The notes beneath the pieces were generated by a model. It was not told the DNA's origin and did no database searches. It saw only the letters and a program-made list of their open reading frames with translations. The position numbers and the translations under genes are program-made. From contig CAZKUN010000088.1 in the NCBI GenBank assembly GCA_964555935.1, positions 1 through 32,275 on the forward strand: a DNA stretch of 32,275 bases. Reading direction: 5' to 3'. The first letter of the stretch is position 1; the number at the start of each line of letters is the position of its first letter. Of this stretch, positions 1 through 8,232 are shown in pieces. This stretch comes from CAZKUN01 sp964555935 (GTDB lineage Bacteria > Armatimonadota > Zipacnadia > Zipacnadales > VGFC01).

Positions 1-1485
1 GAAGGGGATCGACGTGTCGCCCGCGATGCGTAGCGTGGTCGGCTCGGCGCCCTCGGCCTCGCCGGTGAGAACGAAGGCTGCCGGCTCATCCGTGTCCGCG
101 TCCGGGCCGACCGAGACCCACCAGTCGACGAGCCTCTTCTCGCCGGGCTTCAGATCGCCAAGGCGGATGGTCGCGGGCGGGGATTTCTCCGGATCGATGC
201 TGTAGCCATCTCCCACATCGAGACGCACGGTCACGGCGCGCGCGACGGCGTCGGCGGGGTCGAGATACATCGATGGCTCGCGGGTGTTCTCGACGATGAC
301 GCGTGGATGGAAGACTCCCCCGGGCGTGGCGGAGTCGAGCGGCACGTCAGCCTGGAGGCCTAGCGCCGGCTGGCGCTTCAGCACGTCGCGGCCGATGCCT
401 TGCTCGGCGAGGTGTTTGCGGATGTGGAGTTTCACCGACACCCCGCGAGTGTTCCACTCGGGCCCCAGCGGGATGTCGCGGTCGGCATTCCACGCCTGCG
501 TGGCGGCGCAATTGCCCTGGCAGAAGAAGAAGTACCCGAGGTTTTGCGGCATCTTAGTCTTCGCCAGCGCCTTGCACTCATTCCAGTCGCAGAGCCGCAT
601 GAATCCGGGGTGGGAGGCCTGGGAGAAGAAGAGCCAGTCGTTGTCGCGCGCGAGCTTGAGGTAGCGGTCCCAGATCGTCTGGTTGTTCGCGTAGGCGAAG
701 AAGCCATCACACAGCCCCGGCTGGATGATGTCGCTCCAGCGGACCGGCATCAGGCCGAAGGTGCTGAGCGGCGTTCCCTCTGGGACCATGTCGAGCGACG
801 TGTGGTTGGTCTGCTGGTAGTAGAAGACCAGGCGGTCGTCCGAGCAGGCCTTCATCTCGGCGTGGATCTCGTTGATGACCTCGACCCACTTCTCCCCCCA
901 CCACGCGCGCGTCTCCTCATCCCACACGAGCGGCCTGCCGCGTTCAGCTTCGATCTCCGTCCGGAAGCGCTCGAGGTCCCAGGTGACTTCCTCACCCGGG
1001 TCCTTCCGCATGAACGGGTGTCCGCTGAAGTGGGCCGGGAGTTCTTCGAGGAAGGTAAGACCGACGACATTCTCGGGCCGGTCGATATGGTCGAGCACGA
1101 CCGACACCTGGCGGCGGATGTTCTCGAGGAGTTTCGCCTTGACGCCGGGCTTGTAGAGGTAGTGGAGGAATGTGGCCTGGTAGCGATTCTCTTCGCAATC
1201 TCCCAAACTCATGATCGGCCAGACGCGGATGACGATCTTGAGATTGGGATTGAGCTTCAGAATACGGTTGAGCTGCTGGGTCGTCTCCTCAGTCGCGGAG
1301 ATGTTGCCGAAGCACAGATACAGCCAGTCGTACATGGCGACATCGAGTTCGGTGACGGAAGTCGTGCCGCCGTAGTAGCACCCGACACCGAGATCCCAAT
1401 AGCGGTTCTCATCGGCGAAGGAAGATGACGCCGCGACGAGCGCGGCGGCAAGGATGACTGATGAGCCGAGCTTGAAGCGTGACAT
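1..1485 (-). CDS. Secreted TIM-barrel glycosidase-like protein, 3' end cut by window
   Basis: An uninterrupted minus-strand reading frame of 495 codons runs from an ATG at 1485 to the first base, so the C terminus lies outside. An AGAGGAG Shine-Dalgarno lies about nine bases upstream of the ATG. Residues 1-24 form a signal peptide ending SSFA. Residues about 28-365 look like a (beta/alpha)8 hydrolase, with aromatic- and acid-rich strand ends such as LTFLEELP (143-150), VFYYQQTNH (220-228) and GYFFFCQGN (317-325). From about 375 it becomes a beta-sandwich of the CARDB/NEW3 kind (FHPRVIVENTRE, then LGDLKPGEKRLVDWWV). I do not recognise a named family. Glu147 or Glu148 is a possible catalytic acid, by position only. 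It is divergent from the lectin-domain gene at 1769. A glycan-active role is inferred from fold and neighbours. Confidence 0.85.
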   Translation of the reverse strand, partial: MSRFKLGSSVILAAALVAASSSFADENRYWDLGVGCYYGGTTSVTELDVAMYDWLYLCFGNISATEETTQQLNRILKLNPNLKIVIRVWPIMSLGDCEENRYQATFLHYLYKPGVKAKLLENIRRQVSVVLDHIDRPENVVGLTFLEELPAHFSGHPFMRKDPGEEVTWDLERFRTEIEAERGRPLVWDEETRAWWGEKWVEVINEIHAEMKACSDDRLVFYYQQTNHTSLDMVPEGTPLSTFGLMPVRWSDIIQPGLCDGFFAYANNQTIWDRYLKLARDNDWLFFSQASHPGFMRLCDWNECKALAKTKMPQNLGYFFFCQGNCAATQAWNADRDIPLGPEWNTRGVSVKLHIRKHLAEQGIGRDVLKRQPALGLQADVPLDSATPGGVFHPRVIVENTREPSMYLDPADAVARAVTVRLDVGDGYSIDPEKSPPATIRLGDLKPGEKRLVDWWVSVGPDADTDEPAAFVLTGEAEGAEPTTLRIAGDTSIPF

Positions 1486-1533
1486 GCGCCTGCGCTCCTC
1501 TCCGCGGCGAGGGTGTCGGCACTCGCCACCGAC

Positions 1534-1567
1534 GCAGTTCCCTCGGTCGGAGCGACAACCCTTCTGC
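1534..1567 (+). repeat. 34-nt dispersed repeat, copy A
   Basis: This 34-base stretch, with core TCGGTCGGAGCGACAACCCT, recurs at 2783-2816 with only two substitutions. It sits in the 283-base divergent gap between the left-edge gene and the lectin-domain gene. Both copies have the same orientation and both precede a plus-strand gene. No third copy was noticed. It could be a shared regulatory site or a remnant of a dispersed intergenic element. Confidence 0.75.
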
Positions 1568-1755
1568 GGGCCGCAATGCAGGTGGCCGAGTGGGGTGCGC
1601 TCGGCAGCGTAGATGTTCCTATGCTACGCCGACGCAAGCGCCTATACGCGCCGTGGCGAAAACGCGGGCAGTCTTTGGGTTCCACGGCGAGATGTGCAGG
1701 CTTGCGGCGCCCGGGTGGCGAAGTATGGTAGCCGAACCGATGCTCTCGCACCAAC

Positions 1756-1763
1756 TGAGGAGG
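1756..1763 (+). promoter_or_regulatory. Ribosome binding site selecting a GTG start
   Basis: TGAGGAGG ends five bases before the GTG at 1769. It decides the start: the frame is open further upstream (from 1613), but that extension is unlike a protein and would bury the signal peptide. Confidence 0.7.
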
Positions 1764-1768
1764 CCGCC

Positions 1769-2659
1769 GTGGATACGGATCGATACCGTCTTCTGACCAT
1801 TGGGGTTCTGGGTGTGCTCGCCTCGCCGGTGGCGGGGTCCTGGGTGTCGGCAGATGGTCCTACACTGGAATGGAAGACCTGGTCTTCAGCTGATGGCGGC
1901 AACGATCATCGCTACGCGATCTGGCCGGAGCCTGGCTATTGGGAACGGGCATTCCTGGAAGCCAAGAAGCATGGTGCTCATCTGGCCACGTTGACCTCGC
2001 CAGAGGAGGAAGCCTGGGTGAGGGAGACGTTCAGCAGCACGGAGGGATACTGGCTCGGCTTCACGCGGAGTAGGACCTACAGGGCGGTCGAGCGGCGGTG
2101 GAAGTGGATCACTGATGAGCCCGTCGACTACACGAATTGGGCTCCAGGCCACCCGGACGATGCTTACCCGCCACAGGACTTCGCGATGATGAACTGGGGC
2201 GGCGAGAGTGGGTGGGATGATCACGCCCGCGCGGGGCCGGCCGCCGCGTACCCATACGGCGCCGTCTTCGAGATCGGCACCGCGCCACGTTCGGGGCCTC
2301 CGTTCCTGTTTTGGTCCGGCGAGCCCGGCTTTGTTGATGATGGCGTGGACCCCGACACGGGAGGGGCCGGCGAGACGCTCTTCACGTTCCGCGTGAGGAT
2401 TGCGGACCCCGACAACGACAGACCGGATTTCGTACGGCTGACCATCTACAAGGACAACACGAGGTACATCACGGAGGATATGCGCGCAGTTCGCAGGTCC
2501 GCCACTACGGGGTTCGGGCGGGCTTACACTTACAGACTGAGGCGACCGCTGCCACCAGGCAGCTATACCTACTGCTTCTGGGGGACGGATGACGATGGGC
2601 TTGCCTACGGGCCGCCAACGGAGTCCCAGTCGCTCTCACTTGTCCCGTCCGGGGCGTGA
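1769..2659 (+). CDS. Secreted C-type lectin-domain protein with C-terminal beta-sandwich
   Basis: A 296-residue product from a GTG start with a good Shine-Dalgarno. Residues 1-23 form a signal peptide (hydrophobic LLTIGVLGVLASPVAG). Residues about 35-170 match a C-type lectin fold: EAKKHGAHLATLTSPEEEAW (64-83), YWLGF (94-98), WKWITDEPVDYTNWAPGHPDD (about 111-131) and a late MMNWGGESGWDD. In the family, the EP-containing loop and the late W-N/D motif hold calcium and sugar; here these are EP at 117-118 and WDD at 149-151, so binding is plausible but not proved. Residues about 180-290 are a second beta-sandwich opening with GEPGFVDDGVDPDTGG and an acidic DPDNDRPD loop. It lies 216 bases upstream of the DUF4838 gene. 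A binding or adhesion role is inferred; no catalytic domain is visible. Confidence 0.85.
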   Translation: MDTDRYRLLTIGVLGVLASPVAGSWVSADGPTLEWKTWSSADGGNDHRYAIWPEPGYWERAFLEAKKHGAHLATLTSPEEEAWVRETFSSTEGYWLGFTRSRTYRAVERRWKWITDEPVDYTNWAPGHPDDAYPPQDFAMMNWGGESGWDDHARAGPAAAYPYGAVFEIGTAPRSGPPFLFWSGEPGFVDDGVDPDTGGAGETLFTFRVRIADPDNDRPDFVRLTIYKDNTRYITEDMRAVRRSATTGFGRAYTYRLRRPLPPGSYTYCFWGTDDDGLAYGPPTESQSLSLVPSGA

Positions 2660-2782
2660 CGGCGCCGTAGGCACGCCTGCCGATGCACCAGGCAAGAGCC
2701 ATTACGTGGCGTCTATCCGGCGCACGTCAACCAGCGAGAATCACCAAGAGCCCGCCCCACAGATCGGCGTTCACGCATCGTG

Positions 2783-2816
2783 GCAGTTCCTTCGGTCGGA
2801 GCGACAACCCTTCCGC
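2783..2816 (+). repeat. 34-nt dispersed repeat, copy B
   Basis: Matches 1534-1567 at 32 of 34 bases in the same orientation. It lies 60 bases before the ATG of the DUF4838 gene, in the 216-base gap after the lectin-domain gene. Confidence 0.75.
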
Positions 2817-2875
2817 AGCGGACGTTAGAGCCAAGGCTTGGAGGATGTCGTCTTGGTCGAGCGAAGTGGGTCGGC

Positions 2876-5800
2876 ATGAAGCATGCATTCCGGCCCTCCA
2901 CGCCCGGCGGCGGGCGAGGCGCGTTCCTCCTCTGCTTCTTCCTGTGGCAAGCGGCGGCTTCGGCTTTGGGGGATGTCGCCAGGACCTACACGGACTCGGG
3001 ACGCGTACAGCTGCGCCAAGGCGTGGCTGTCCAGCACTTTGTCGTGCCGTATGGATGCACGGGGCGGAAGTTCGAGTTCTACTGCGACGCCGGCACGGCA
3101 CGGGGTCTTCCGGATCACGAGGTCGCGCTGCAGATCTACTCGGCCGACCGGGAACACCTGGCGACATCCGGAGTGAAGTTTCGGGATTTAACAGACCGGC
3201 GCGGATGGGTGATGCTGGACGATCTGGCCCTCGAGCCTGGCGCCTACTACGCGCAGCTCTTCAGCAACAGCACGGCTCTCTCACCCCACCTGAAGGCGAG
3301 GCTGGTCAGCGGCAGCGGATACCGGGGCGGCCACGCGGCGACGGGTTGGCAGGGGGGGCGCCGCTCGGCCCCGGCCGGGACTTCCAGGCGCGCTTGTCGT
3401 ACGACCCGCCGCCCGCCACGCCGCCGGTCCAGGCGCGTAGCGGCAAGTTCCTCGTGCGGCGCAGGAAGGCAGCTTACGCGATTGTGCTCGCGCTAGATTC
3501 ATCGCCCGCGGAGTGGACCGGTGCGGAGGAGCTGCGCGACCATATCCGGGAGATATCGGGGGCCGAACTGCCCATCGCTCTTGAGCCCTACTCGGACTAC
3601 CCGCGCGCGGTCGCCGTAGGCTTCAACGTCGGCCTGCCGGCCCCGTTGCGCGAGGAGGCGTTCGGGAGGCTGGATGCGGAGGAGCTGGTCATCAAACCCC
3701 ACGGCGATACGCTGCTCCTCGCCGGGGGGAGCCCTCGGGCGACGCTATACGCGGTCTACGAGTTCCTCCACCGGCTGGGCGTGCGGTGGTACTCGCCGGA
3801 CTTCACGGTGATCCCCCGGCAGCAAGACATCCCACTGCCGTCGGAGACCTTGTGCTACGCCCCGCCCGTGACAGGCCGAACCTTCGCGGCGGGGATCCGC
3901 CAAGACCCCGCGTGGATGGCCCGCAATCGGGTGACGAGCTTCGCGCACTGGGGCCCAATCGGGGGGCGCTACGGCGGCGCTCGGGCGGAGGGTCCCGACA
4001 TGCACACCGTCTGGCGGCTCGTGCCGACCTCGGTACTGGATGAGCACCCAGAGTGGGCGGCGGAGGTGGACGGCCAGCGGACGCAGCCCGTCAATCTGAA
4101 CACGTGGGACCTGTGCTATTCGAACGAGGAGGCGCGGAGCTACTTTGTCGGTCGGACGGTTGAATGGGCGCGCGAGCACCCCGACATCGGCACCGTCTGG
4201 ATTGGGCAGAATGACTCGCCAATGCACTGCGGTTGCGGGGATTGCCAGGCGTTCTACGACGCGCACGGGGGGGGAGCCCTCGTCGGTCATCGTGCAGCTC
4301 GTCAACGAACTCGCCGACGCCCTTGTCGCGAACGGGATGGGAGACCGAACCGCGAAGACGCTGGCCTACGGTTGGAGCGCCGACCCCCCGGAGGGAATGG
4401 TGCTTCGCGATAACGCGGCGGTCTGCGCGTGCAGGCTGGAGACGGTGAGTGCCTGGCGCGCCATCGCCCGAAACGTTGAGGTCTATCTGTACGGCTCGCA
4501 CAACGACTACTGGGCGCCAAGTCCGACGCTGTACGAGAACGCTACAAAGGTGACGCGGGCGCATGAGGATGGCGCGACTCAGGTGTATTCGCAGATCTCG
4601 GGCTTTGGCGGGACCATTGGCTCGGACCTGGTACACCTGCGGTCATGGCTGACGGCGCGGCTGACGTGGGACCCGGCCGCTGACGTGGATGAGCTTGTCA
4701 GCGACTTCTGCCATGGCTACTACGGCCCGGCCGGCGATGCGGTGCTGGAGAGCATTCGCCTGCGGCACGAGGCATTCGCGCCGGGCGCTGCCGGTGACGA
4801 CGCGTCGCGCAGCCCGGTCGTGGCGGAATTCGTCGACCCACCCACCGCGCGTCGGATCAACGAGCTGCTGGAGGCGGCTCACGATTCGCTGGACGAAGGC
4901 GCGTTTCGCCAACATCTTGGAATGGCGTGGATCCCGTACCTGTGGACGGATTTCTGGCTGGGGTACGAGGGCGTGGGGGGCTACGACGCCGCGACAGCCA
5001 CGTGGGCCGTTCCGATGGCCGATGGTGAGGCTCGGAATCGGTATGGCGTGCTGGCAAAGCGCTTCATGGTGGAGAACGGCGTGAACGCTCTCGGCGAGCG
5101 CGAGCGCATCGATCCGCGCGAACTGGGCGTGGAGAAGATGGGAGTGGCGTGGCCAGCCCACAGGCTGCGGGATGGGGCGATGGAGGTTGTGATCGTGCCG
5201 GAGGTGGGAGGGCTGATCGCCGAGCTTCGCGACACCGAGCGAGACTTCGCGCCGCTGAAGGCCTGCTGGGGCGGACTGCAACTGCAGTACCCGTTGTTCA
5301 GCTCGACCGAGGACAACGTGAACGGGGTCCAGGTGACCGGATATGAGGCAGTCCTGGCTGGCCCCGACCGAGTCGTCATGCAGTGCCTTCGAGAGACGGG
5401 TGACATCGCGAAATCGGTAGCCCTGGCCGACGGAGGGCTCGAGGTCGAGCTGTCGGTGACGGCGCGGGAGACGACGGAGCTGTCCGCCTTCTCGGCGGTG
5501 ATGCTGGACCTCCTTGATGAGGGCCTGGGCACTCACCCGACCCTATCCATCCACAAGACGGATGGCACGTGGGATTCCCGGGTGATGGGGGCGGAGACGA
5601 CCTTCTGGTGGGTAGACGGGGAGATCTCGCTCGACGGCACGACTGGTGAGATCGTGCTTGCGTCGGCGACCCGTCCCGAGGGCGTTCGCCTGACTGTCGA
5701 CCCGGAGCAGGTCTCCCGGCTGTCCTTCTGGTATGACAGGAAGATGGACTACTACCCGGAACCTGACCAGCACGGCATGCTCCGGTTGTTCCTCTCAGGC

Positions 5801-5923
5801 TCGAAGGCCCACAAGCCGCACGCGGAACCTGTGTCCGCCGCGCCCGGCGAGAGCATCAGCCTCGCGTATCGGCTGGAGCTTCTCCCGGATGCGGGGGCTG
5901 TCGTGAGCGGCGCTGGTCGGTAG
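2876..5923 (+). CDS. Secreted DUF4838 (alpha-glucuronidase-like) protein, broken by two compensating frameshifts
   Basis: The protein is readable only by changing frame twice: at the G7 tract 3352-3358 one base seems missing, and at the G8 tract 4267-4274 one base seems extra. The corrected product is 1015 residues. It starts at ATG 2876 with a signal peptide (FLLCFFLWQAAASALG). Residues about 30-150 are a beta-sandwich (GRKFEFYCDAG, LEPGAYYAQLFSNS). Residues about 190-300 resemble the N-terminal domain of GH67 (TGAEELRDHIREISGAELPI; ATLYAVYEFLHRLGVRWYSP). The DUF4838 barrel follows, with HPEWAAEVDG, WIGQNDSPMHCGCGDC and WTDFWLGYEG. From about 770 the tail looks like a galactose-mutarotase-type sandwich (VVIVPEVGGLIAELRD). 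The family is related to alpha-glucuronidases but most members are uncharacterised. Coding quality is intact on both sides of each break, so assembly error is as likely as a damaged gene. Confidence 0.85.
3352..3358 (+). other. G7 tract at first frameshift
   Basis: Seven consecutive G. Upstream, the protein is in the frame of ATG 2876; downstream, the good frame is one base earlier. Adding one G gives a smooth join, WQGGAPLGPGRDFQARL. Confidence 0.8.
4267..4274 (+). other. G8 tract at second frameshift
   Basis: Eight consecutive G. Removing one G gives AHGGEPSSVIVQLVNELADAL and restores the original frame to the stop at 5923. Confidence 0.85.
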
Positions 5924-5962
5924 CTGCGAGCGCGTCGACGGAACGTCCCGCCCGGCGGCTCG

Positions 5963-8080
5963 TCACCCTTCGTCCGGATAGTCTACCGTGAGCACCAGGT
6001 CATACAGCGACGCCCCGGTGGTCCGCAATCGGACCGACTCCCAGCGCGCCTCACCTGTCGTCAGGCTGCTGCTCGCGCCGATCCCCACCGTGTTGCGCCC
6101 TCCCGATGCGGGGAAGGTGAACGCCCCTTCGCCATCGATCCTCAGCTCGCCATCGACAAACACCCGAATGTCGCTCCGCTCGATTTCGACTCGATAGAGA
6201 TGGAAGGCATCGGTTGCATCGAACTCCCACGATAGCCCAGCGTAGCCAGCCTCGACGCGGTCGGGGTGGAGCTGGACCTGCTCCTCAGCCACGCCGTTCG
6301 CGATGATGATCGTGCTTCGGCCGTCCGTCACCTTCACGTTTGCCTCCACGGCGTTCGGCGCGTCCGCGTCGGTGTCCCACGGGTACATGTAGTAGAAATA
6401 CGAGCCCCGCTCCTCGCTCCGATCCGCGATCACGAGCGCGTCGCCTGCAACCACTGCCTCGGTTCCCGCTGGCGCGTGGCCGCTGCTCCACGGCATCGGC
6501 GGGATCTCGCGGGCGACGTATTCGACATCCCACGCCTGGCCCGCATCGTCACGGGTCGGGCTCGTGACACGCACGCGGTTGATCCCCTGCCTGACCAGCT
6601 CGGTCGGCACTGCGTGTGACGACCAGCCGTCCTCGCCGCGTTCGCCCGCCAGCGCCTGGCCGTTGAACTCAAGCTCCGGCGGCTCGGGTCCGCCCCCCAG
6701 CAGATGACACGTCACCACGGCGCCGGCGACATCTTCGCCGACCCGCAATGGGATCGCGAGCGCATCGTCCACCGGGATCCGCACCGGCGTCCGCGGGTGG
6801 AGGCGCGGGAGGTTCGAGTGCTGCTCGCCGCCGGCAAGATACGACGCCGCTCGCAGGTAGCCTGACTGGCCCATCACATTGACGAAATACGGCTTGTCCA
6901 TGCGCCGCAGCGCCTCGGGGTCGCCGATCTCCCGCCACAGCTGATGCTTGGGGTTGAAGCAGTTGAAGATGTAGATCCCGGCGGCCCCCGCGCTCCAGGC
7001 GTTGAGCGCCCGCGCCCGGTACGCCGCGACGGAGTTGCGGTCGAACCGTTTGCCCAGGCCATAGGGGATGGATGGATCTAGGTCGCAGTAGACGGGGACC
7101 CCGTGGCGCTTCCCGAGTTCGACGCTCGTCTCCCACGGGTTCAGCCGGAAGTCGCCGCCCGCCACAAGCAGATCGATCAAGCCCTCATCCAGCCAGCTCT
7201 CAATGTCGATGCCCGCGTCGTGGCAGTATTCCACCGAATCCGGCACCCGCGCCGAGAGCAGTATCGGCTTGCCTCGGCGCATGCCCTCGATCTCGGTCAT
7301 CCGGCGGACGCGCCCGACGAGGTCGGTCAGCATCTCGCGCTCCTCATCGGTCGCCAGCCCGCCCTCGGCGACGGTTCGGAACAGCACCAGGTGTCGGAAG
7401 AAGTCCATCTCGATGCCGTCCACATCGTAGCCCTGGCAGATCTCCTCGAAGACCCTGAAGAGGAACTCCCGCACCTCCGGCTCCGCGTAGTCGACCGCCG
7501 ACCAGGCACCATGCGCCGGCCGGTCCGCGCGCGTGCCGAACAGGAACTCCGGGTGCGTCTCCTTGAAGCTCGACCAGTAGAACTGCGGCTTGTCGGGCGA
7601 GTGGTACGCGTCGGGGGTGTCGTTCATCCGCATCGACCAGAGGATCTCGAGGCTGTGCTCGCGGCAGAATTCGGTCATCGTTCGCAGCGGATCAGTGCCT
7701 TGCTCGATGAGGTCGCTGACGACGTTGTTACGCTCCGGCGCGAAGGCTGTCTTATCGGTTAGCGCGTCGCCAATTTGGGTGTTGTGGGTGAACATGCCGA
7801 ACGGGCGAGACGTGCAGTAGACGATCGTGTCCACATGCGAGCCGATCAGCGGGGTCGTCCGAGCGGCCAGGAACGCCTCCACGGATGCCTCGCCTCGCAG
7901 GAGGTGATCGTCGCCGTCGTTGTTGAAGATGACCCGTCGCTCACGCTGAGCCGCCTTGGCCCGCGCCTGTCGGTACTGGGTCAGTTCATCCGTTGCCTGC
8001 ACCTCGCCACGGCCCACGCAGAGCACCAGCAGCGGGACCATGAATGCGCCAACGCGTAACGGTCTGGCCAATGTAATCAT
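5963..8080 (-). CDS. Secreted glycoside-hydrolase-like (GHL10/DUF187-like barrel) protein
   Basis: 705 residues from ATG 8080, with AAGGAG seven bases upstream. The signal peptide spans about 1-29 (VGAFMVPLLVLCVGRGEVQA). Residues about 48-400 read as a TIM barrel. IVYCTSRPF (86-94) and ILWSMRMND (146-154) look like strand ends, and DVDGIEMDFFRH (219-230) resembles the VDGI-x-D motif of GHL10/DUF187-type barrels, so Asp226 is a candidate catalytic or substrate residue. Residues about 455-545 are a small beta-sandwich, and the last 150 residues a concanavalin-like sandwich (SYFYYMYPWDTD, HLYRVEIERSDIRVFVDGE) as found on glycan-active proteins. It ends convergently 39 bases from the DUF4838 gene and is divergent from 8233. 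Substrate unknown; the hydrolase assignment is by fold resemblance only. Confidence 0.85.
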   Translation of the reverse strand: MITLARPLRVGAFMVPLLVLCVGRGEVQATDELTQYRQARAKAAQRERRVIFNNDGDDHLLRGEASVEAFLAARTTPLIGSHVDTIVYCTSRPFGMFTHNTQIGDALTDKTAFAPERNNVVSDLIEQGTDPLRTMTEFCREHSLEILWSMRMNDTPDAYHSPDKPQFYWSSFKETHPEFLFGTRADRPAHGAWSAVDYAEPEVREFLFRVFEEICQGYDVDGIEMDFFRHLVLFRTVAEGGLATDEEREMLTDLVGRVRRMTEIEGMRRGKPILLSARVPDSVEYCHDAGIDIESWLDEGLIDLLVAGGDFRLNPWETSVELGKRHGVPVYCDLDPSIPYGLGKRFDRNSVAAYRARALNAWSAGAAGIYIFNCFNPKHQLWREIGDPEALRRMDKPYFVNVMGQSGYLRAASYLAGGEQHSNLPRLHPRTPVRIPVDDALAIPLRVGEDVAGAVVTCHLLGGGPEPPELEFNGQALAGERGEDGWSSHAVPTELVRQGINRVRVTSPTRDDAGQAWDVEYVAREIPPMPWSSGHAPAGTEAVVAGDALVIADRSEERGSYFYYMYPWDTDADAPNAVEANVKVTDGRSTIIIANGVAEEQVQLHPDRVEAGYAGLSWEFDATDAFHLYRVEIERSDIRVFVDGELRIDGEGAFTFPASGGRNTVGIGASSSLTTGEARWESVRLRTTGASLYDLVLTVDYPDEG

Positions 8081-8087
8081 CCCGTGG

Positions 8088-8093
8088 CTCCTT
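8088..8093 (-). promoter_or_regulatory. Ribosome binding site for the gene starting at 8080
   Basis: AAGGAG on the minus strand, seven bases before ATG 8080. The 152-base divergent gap 8081-8232 must carry both promoters, but no clear -35/-10 pair is visible. Confidence 0.6.
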
Positions 8094-8232
8094 CCGAATC
8101 GGGCTCGCCCTGGCAGTTTCCGGGGGCCTCGCCCCGCGCCCTTCTCGCAGGCGCCGCCACGCCACCCGGCAGGATAGGGCCGCGTGGCAACCGAACCTAA
8201 GACGGCCGCACCAAGCCAAGGGGAGCGAGCAG

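Noticed and set aside
400..1428. 342-residue plus-strand open frame
   Set aside because: It is antisense to the left-edge minus gene, which has a signal peptide, ribosome site and folded-domain composition; the plus frame is rich in Val/Glu/Arg and typical of GC-rich shadows.
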